Source: Enteroscipio rubneri (GTDB lineage Bacteria > Actinomycetota > Coriobacteriia > Coriobacteriales > Eggerthellaceae). From it: a stretch of 64,000 nt of DNA. The stretch lies in contig NZ_PPEK01000010.1 of assembly GCF_002899715.1 (NCBI RefSeq), positions 1-64,000 of the forward strand, given 5' to 3'. The notes under the pieces were generated by a model. It did no database searches. It had not been told where the DNA came from and was given only the letters and a program-made list of their open reading frames with translations. The translations under genes and the position numbers were made by a program. This document shows positions 61,676 to 64,000 of the stretch, in pieces; the stretch's first letter is position 1; each line of letters opens with the position of its first letter.

Positions 61676-61834
61676 GGCCGTTTTCGACGGAAATTCACCG
61701 CCTTGGGCAGCGCGATGCAGTCGAAACCGCGAGCGGATTGCCTCGCGTCTACGTTTTACCAGCTCAGTGTTGAGCGTTAAACAGCGTGGATCCCCGAGGA
61801 CCCGATCGACGACGAATTTCCGTCGAAAACGGCC
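61676..61834. repeat. 21-bp perfect inverted repeat element
   Basis: The arm at 61676-61696 starts GGCCGTTTTCGACGG and its perfect 21-base complement occupies 61814-61834. The 117-bp centre has no gene. The element is 159 bp, lies between the MerR pseudogene and the LysR gene, and shows no clear target-site duplication. It could be a miniature transposable element or a relic. Confidence 0.88.
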
Positions 61835-61903
61835 GCCAGTCGGCTATGCGTCGTCTCTTCTTCGCAATCGCCGGAACGGGCTCGCGCGCGCCGCCGCTTC
61901 GTC

Positions 61904-62782
61904 TTAGCCGCATTCCTCCTGCAAGCAGCCTAGAAACGTCTCGGCGGCCTTCGAGAGGCGGCGATGCTTCTTCCAAACCACGTCAATGTTCGAGGAGAGC
62001 GGCGGGTCGAGCGGCCGGAAGCACAGCGGGCCGCCAGGGACCGTCTTCACCAGCCCGTCGTAGCAGATGGCCGACCCGAGGCCCTCCTCCACCATGAGCG
62101 CCCCGTTGAACACGAGGTTGTACGTGGCCACCACGTCCCAGGAATCGAACGCCTCGCCCGCCCACGCCTGCATGACGCCCGCCTTGAGCGCCTGGCGCGA
62201 GCAGATGACGGGATGCGCGGCCAGGTCGTCGGCGCGCACGGCGGGAAGATCCGCCAAGGGGGAATCCGCGCGCATGAGCACGCCCCAGGTGTCGAGCGTC
62301 GGCAGCGGGCACGACAGGCAGTCGGGACGGCTCACGGCCTCGAATTCCACCATGAAGTCGAACAGCCCCTCGTTGAAGCGGTTCATCAAATCGGCGCTTG
62401 TGCCGCTGAACAGATGGAAATGCACGCCGGGATGCTCGTCGCGCGCCCGTTTCGCCGCACGCAGGATGATGCGCATGGCGTCCGACTCGCCGCACCCGAC
62501 GTACACGTCGCCGGCCACGGCGCGCTCGGGCTGGGCCAGCTCGGCCTCGGCCTTGTCGGCCAGCTCCACGATGGCCTCGGCGTACTCGCGCAGGCGCACT
62601 CCCTCGTCGGTGAGCACGATGCGCTTGGCCCCGCGCTCGAACAGCTGCTTGCCGAAGCCCCGCTCCAAGTCGGCCAGCTGGCGCGACAGCGTGGGCTGCG
62701 TCACATGCAGCGCCTTCGCCGCGTTCGAGACGGTGCCCTCCTGCGCGAGGGCGAGGAAGTACCTGAGCGTCCGAAGCTCCAT
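61904..62782 (-). CDS. LysR-family transcriptional regulator, divergent from MFS gene
   Basis: The 292-residue protein has the LysR winged helix (MELRTLRYFLALAQEGTVSN then AAKALHVTQPTLSRQLADLE) and an effector domain with VYVGCGESDAMRIIL and a C-terminal YDGLVKTVPGGPLCFRPL. GGAGGACG lies before ATG 62782. It is divergent from an efflux-type MFS transporter, a common LysR arrangement, and probably controls it. Confidence 0.92.
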   Translation of the reverse strand: MELRTLRYFLALAQEGTVSNAAKALHVTQPTLSRQLADLERGFGKQLFERGAKRIVLTDEGVRLREYAEAIVELADKAEAELAQPERAVAGDVYVGCGESDAMRIILRAAKRARDEHPGVHFHLFSGTSADLMNRFNEGLFDFMVEFEAVSRPDCLSCPLPTLDTWGVLMRADSPLADLPAVRADDLAAHPVICSRQALKAGVMQAWAGEAFDSWDVVATYNLVFNGALMVEEGLGSAICYDGLVKTVPGGPLCFRPLDPPLSSNIDVVWKKHRRLSKAAETFLGCLQEECG

Positions 62783-62904
62783 GTCGTCCTCCGATTCTCT
62801 ATACCCGATAGGCATATAAAGACTTTCATTATAAGCATTGGCTATTTTACCACGAGGGCGGTACGGTGGATAAGGAAGACAGGGACCATTCGTTGGAGGC
62901 CTCT
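62783..62904. promoter_or_regulatory. shared LysR/MFS promoter region
   Basis: This 122-bp divergent gap is AT-rich around 62810-62860. TATAAT is present on the minus strand (rc of ATTATA near 62830). The expected LysR T-N11-A motif cannot be assigned uniquely by eye. Confidence 0.5.
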
Positions 62905-64000
62905 ATGAGCACCGGAAACCTCGCGAGCCCCCGGCGCACCGCGTTCGCGGCGGCGCTGCTGGTCGCGCTCGCGTTCGCGCTCGGCTTCGCCGAGTTCGTG
63001 CTGATCGGCATCACACCCGCCGTGGCCGAGGGGCTGGGCGAGCCGCTCACGCTCGTCGGCGACCTCGTGGGTTATTACGCGCTCGCCTGCGCCGTCGCCA
63101 CGCCCGTCGTTGCGCTCGCCACGGCGCGCGCCGACCGCTTCAAGGTGATGGCAGCGCTGCTGGCGGTGTTCTGCGTCGGCAACCTGCTCACGCTGTTCGC
63201 CGACGATTACGCGCTGCTGCTCGTCTCGCGCATGCTGCCCGCCGCCACATCAGGCACGCTTTTGGCCCTCGCGCTCACCTACGTGCCCGACATCGTGGCG
63301 AAGGAGCGCGTGGCCGCCGTGCTGGGCCTCGTGCTGGCCGGGTTCTCGGTGTCGAGCGTCGTCGGCGTGCCCATCGGCACTGCGCTGGCCGACATGCTCG
63401 GATGGAAGGCGGCCTACGCCTGCGTGTTCGCGCTCGGCCTGGCCGTGAGCGCCGCCCTGCTGCCGGCGCTCCCCCGCGGCTCCTCCGCGCATGCTGCAGG
63501 CGCTGCTCCCACCCTGCGATCGCAACTGCGCTTGCTCGGCGACGCGCGCGTGCTGGGCGCCGCCGCCATGATCCTCGTAGGCGCGGCATCCACCTACGTG
63601 TTCTACACCTATCTCGCGCCCGTCCTCGCCGACGTCGTCGGCCTCGACGCGCCCGGCGCGAGCCTCGTGCTGCTGCTGTTCGGCGCTGCGTGCGTGGGCT
63701 CGAACCTGCTGTCGGGCTGGGTGGCGGGCCGCTTCGGGCTGCGCGCGCTGCCCGTCGTCTTCGCGGTGCACGCGGCCTTGCTGGCGCTTTTGGCCGCGAG
63801 CCTTCCCGCCGGGGTAGTCGGCATCGCGAACATCCTCGCGGTGGGCCTGCTCATGTACGTGATGAACTCCACCGTGCAGATGCTGTTCCAGGACGTCGCC
63901 CGCGCCGACTACCCGAGCGCCCTCACGTTCTCCGCCTCACTGCACCCCATGGCGTTCAACGCGGGCATCGCGCTGGGATCGTTCGCGGGAGGCCTCGTGG
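62905..64000 (+). CDS. MFS transporter, AraJ/DHA1-like (partial, runs off the end)
   Basis: The first 365 codons are present. The protein starts MSTGNLASPRRTAFAAALLV and has at least ten hydrophobic segments. ALGFAEFVLIGITPAVAEGL marks helix 1, RADRFKVMAALLAVFCVGN the loop and helix 3, and SRMLPAATSGTLLALAL helix 4, typical of sugar-efflux or drug-efflux DHA1 proteins. It is divergent from the LysR gene. The stop lies beyond the window, so length is unknown. TTGGAGG is the ribosome site. Confidence 0.9.
   Translation, partial: MSTGNLASPRRTAFAAALLVALAFALGFAEFVLIGITPAVAEGLGEPLTLVGDLVGYYALACAVATPVVALATARADRFKVMAALLAVFCVGNLLTLFADDYALLLVSRMLPAATSGTLLALALTYVPDIVAKERVAAVLGLVLAGFSVSSVVGVPIGTALADMLGWKAAYACVFALGLAVSAALLPALPRGSSAHAAGAAPTLRSQLRLLGDARVLGAAAMILVGAASTYVFYTYLAPVLADVVGLDAPGASLVLLLFGAACVGSNLLSGWVAGRFGLRALPVVFAVHAALLALLAASLPAGVVGIANILAVGLLMYVMNSTVQMLFQDVARADYPSALTFSASLHPMAFNAGIALGSFAGGLV

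Overview
The window is chromosomal DNA from a high-GC actinobacterium. It is most like the class Coriobacteriia, in the range of Eggerthella, Gordonibacter and relatives. That placement is inferred from gene content and codon use and was not checked against a database. The clues are a division and cell wall (dcw) cluster with sepF and divIVA but no ftsA, an mDAP-type murE, paired CaiA-like acyl-CoA dehydrogenases with an Etf pair, larBC without larA or larE, and a TPP-riboswitch thiamine operon.

Layout. 1-3.5 kb: tRNA CCA-adding enzyme, a double-CDGSH iron-sulfur protein, and a tRNA-Gln/tRNA-Glu pair with a clear promoter and terminator. 3.5-6.5 kb: a metallo-beta-lactamase-fold hydrolase and a YtcJ-like amidohydrolase. 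6.5-11.7 kb (minus strand): thiN, then a TPP riboswitch and thiC-thiM-thiE-isochorismatase family-thiD. 11.95-12.3 kb: RNase P RNA. 12.3-33.2 kb (minus strand): the dcw cluster in the order mraZ-rsmH-ftsL-ftsI-murE-murF-mraY-murD-ftsW-murG-murC-murB-ftsQ-ftsZ-pgeF-yggS-sepF-yggT-divIVA-yggU. It starts at a promoter carrying MraZ-type TGGGN boxes. 33.2-36.8 kb: an unknown protein, xerD, and a DUF1846 protein. 36.9-40.7 kb: three tandem secreted NlpC/P60 peptidoglycan hydrolases that share almost identical DNA in their coiled-coil regions. 40.9-42.9 kb: RNase HI and larB/larC(N-terminal half). 43.1-47.8 kb: two divergent acyl-CoA dehydrogenases and etfBA. 48-56 kb: LysR regulator, orphan solute-binding lipoprotein, ComF, a membrane glycosyltransferase, S-adenosylhomocysteine hydrolase, an AraC/GyrI-like regulator, and a decayed copy of the ahcY 3' end. 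56-64 kb: small membrane protein, iron-type alcohol dehydrogenase, RsgA, RNHCP protein, a repeat-rich gene-free stretch, flavodoxin, a broken MerR gene, an inverted-repeat element, and a LysR/MFS divergent pair that runs off the end.

How the parts relate. The dcw cluster makes lipid II and the divisome. The NlpC/P60 trio probably remodels the same wall. The two acyl-CoA dehydrogenases and EtfAB look like one flavin electron-transfer system, and the divergent promoters carry the same bipartite element. The larBC and flavodoxin promoters share an unusual 19-bp-spacer MerR-type architecture. The only MerR-like gene in the window, next to flavodoxin, is a pseudogene.

The most interesting signals are the paired MerR-type promoters with a dead regulator, the bipartite element between the dehydrogenases, the gene-converted NlpC trio, the half-length LarC, the ahcY tail duplication, and three unrelated long inverted repeats. 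I did not find a clear new defence, CRISPR or mobile system.
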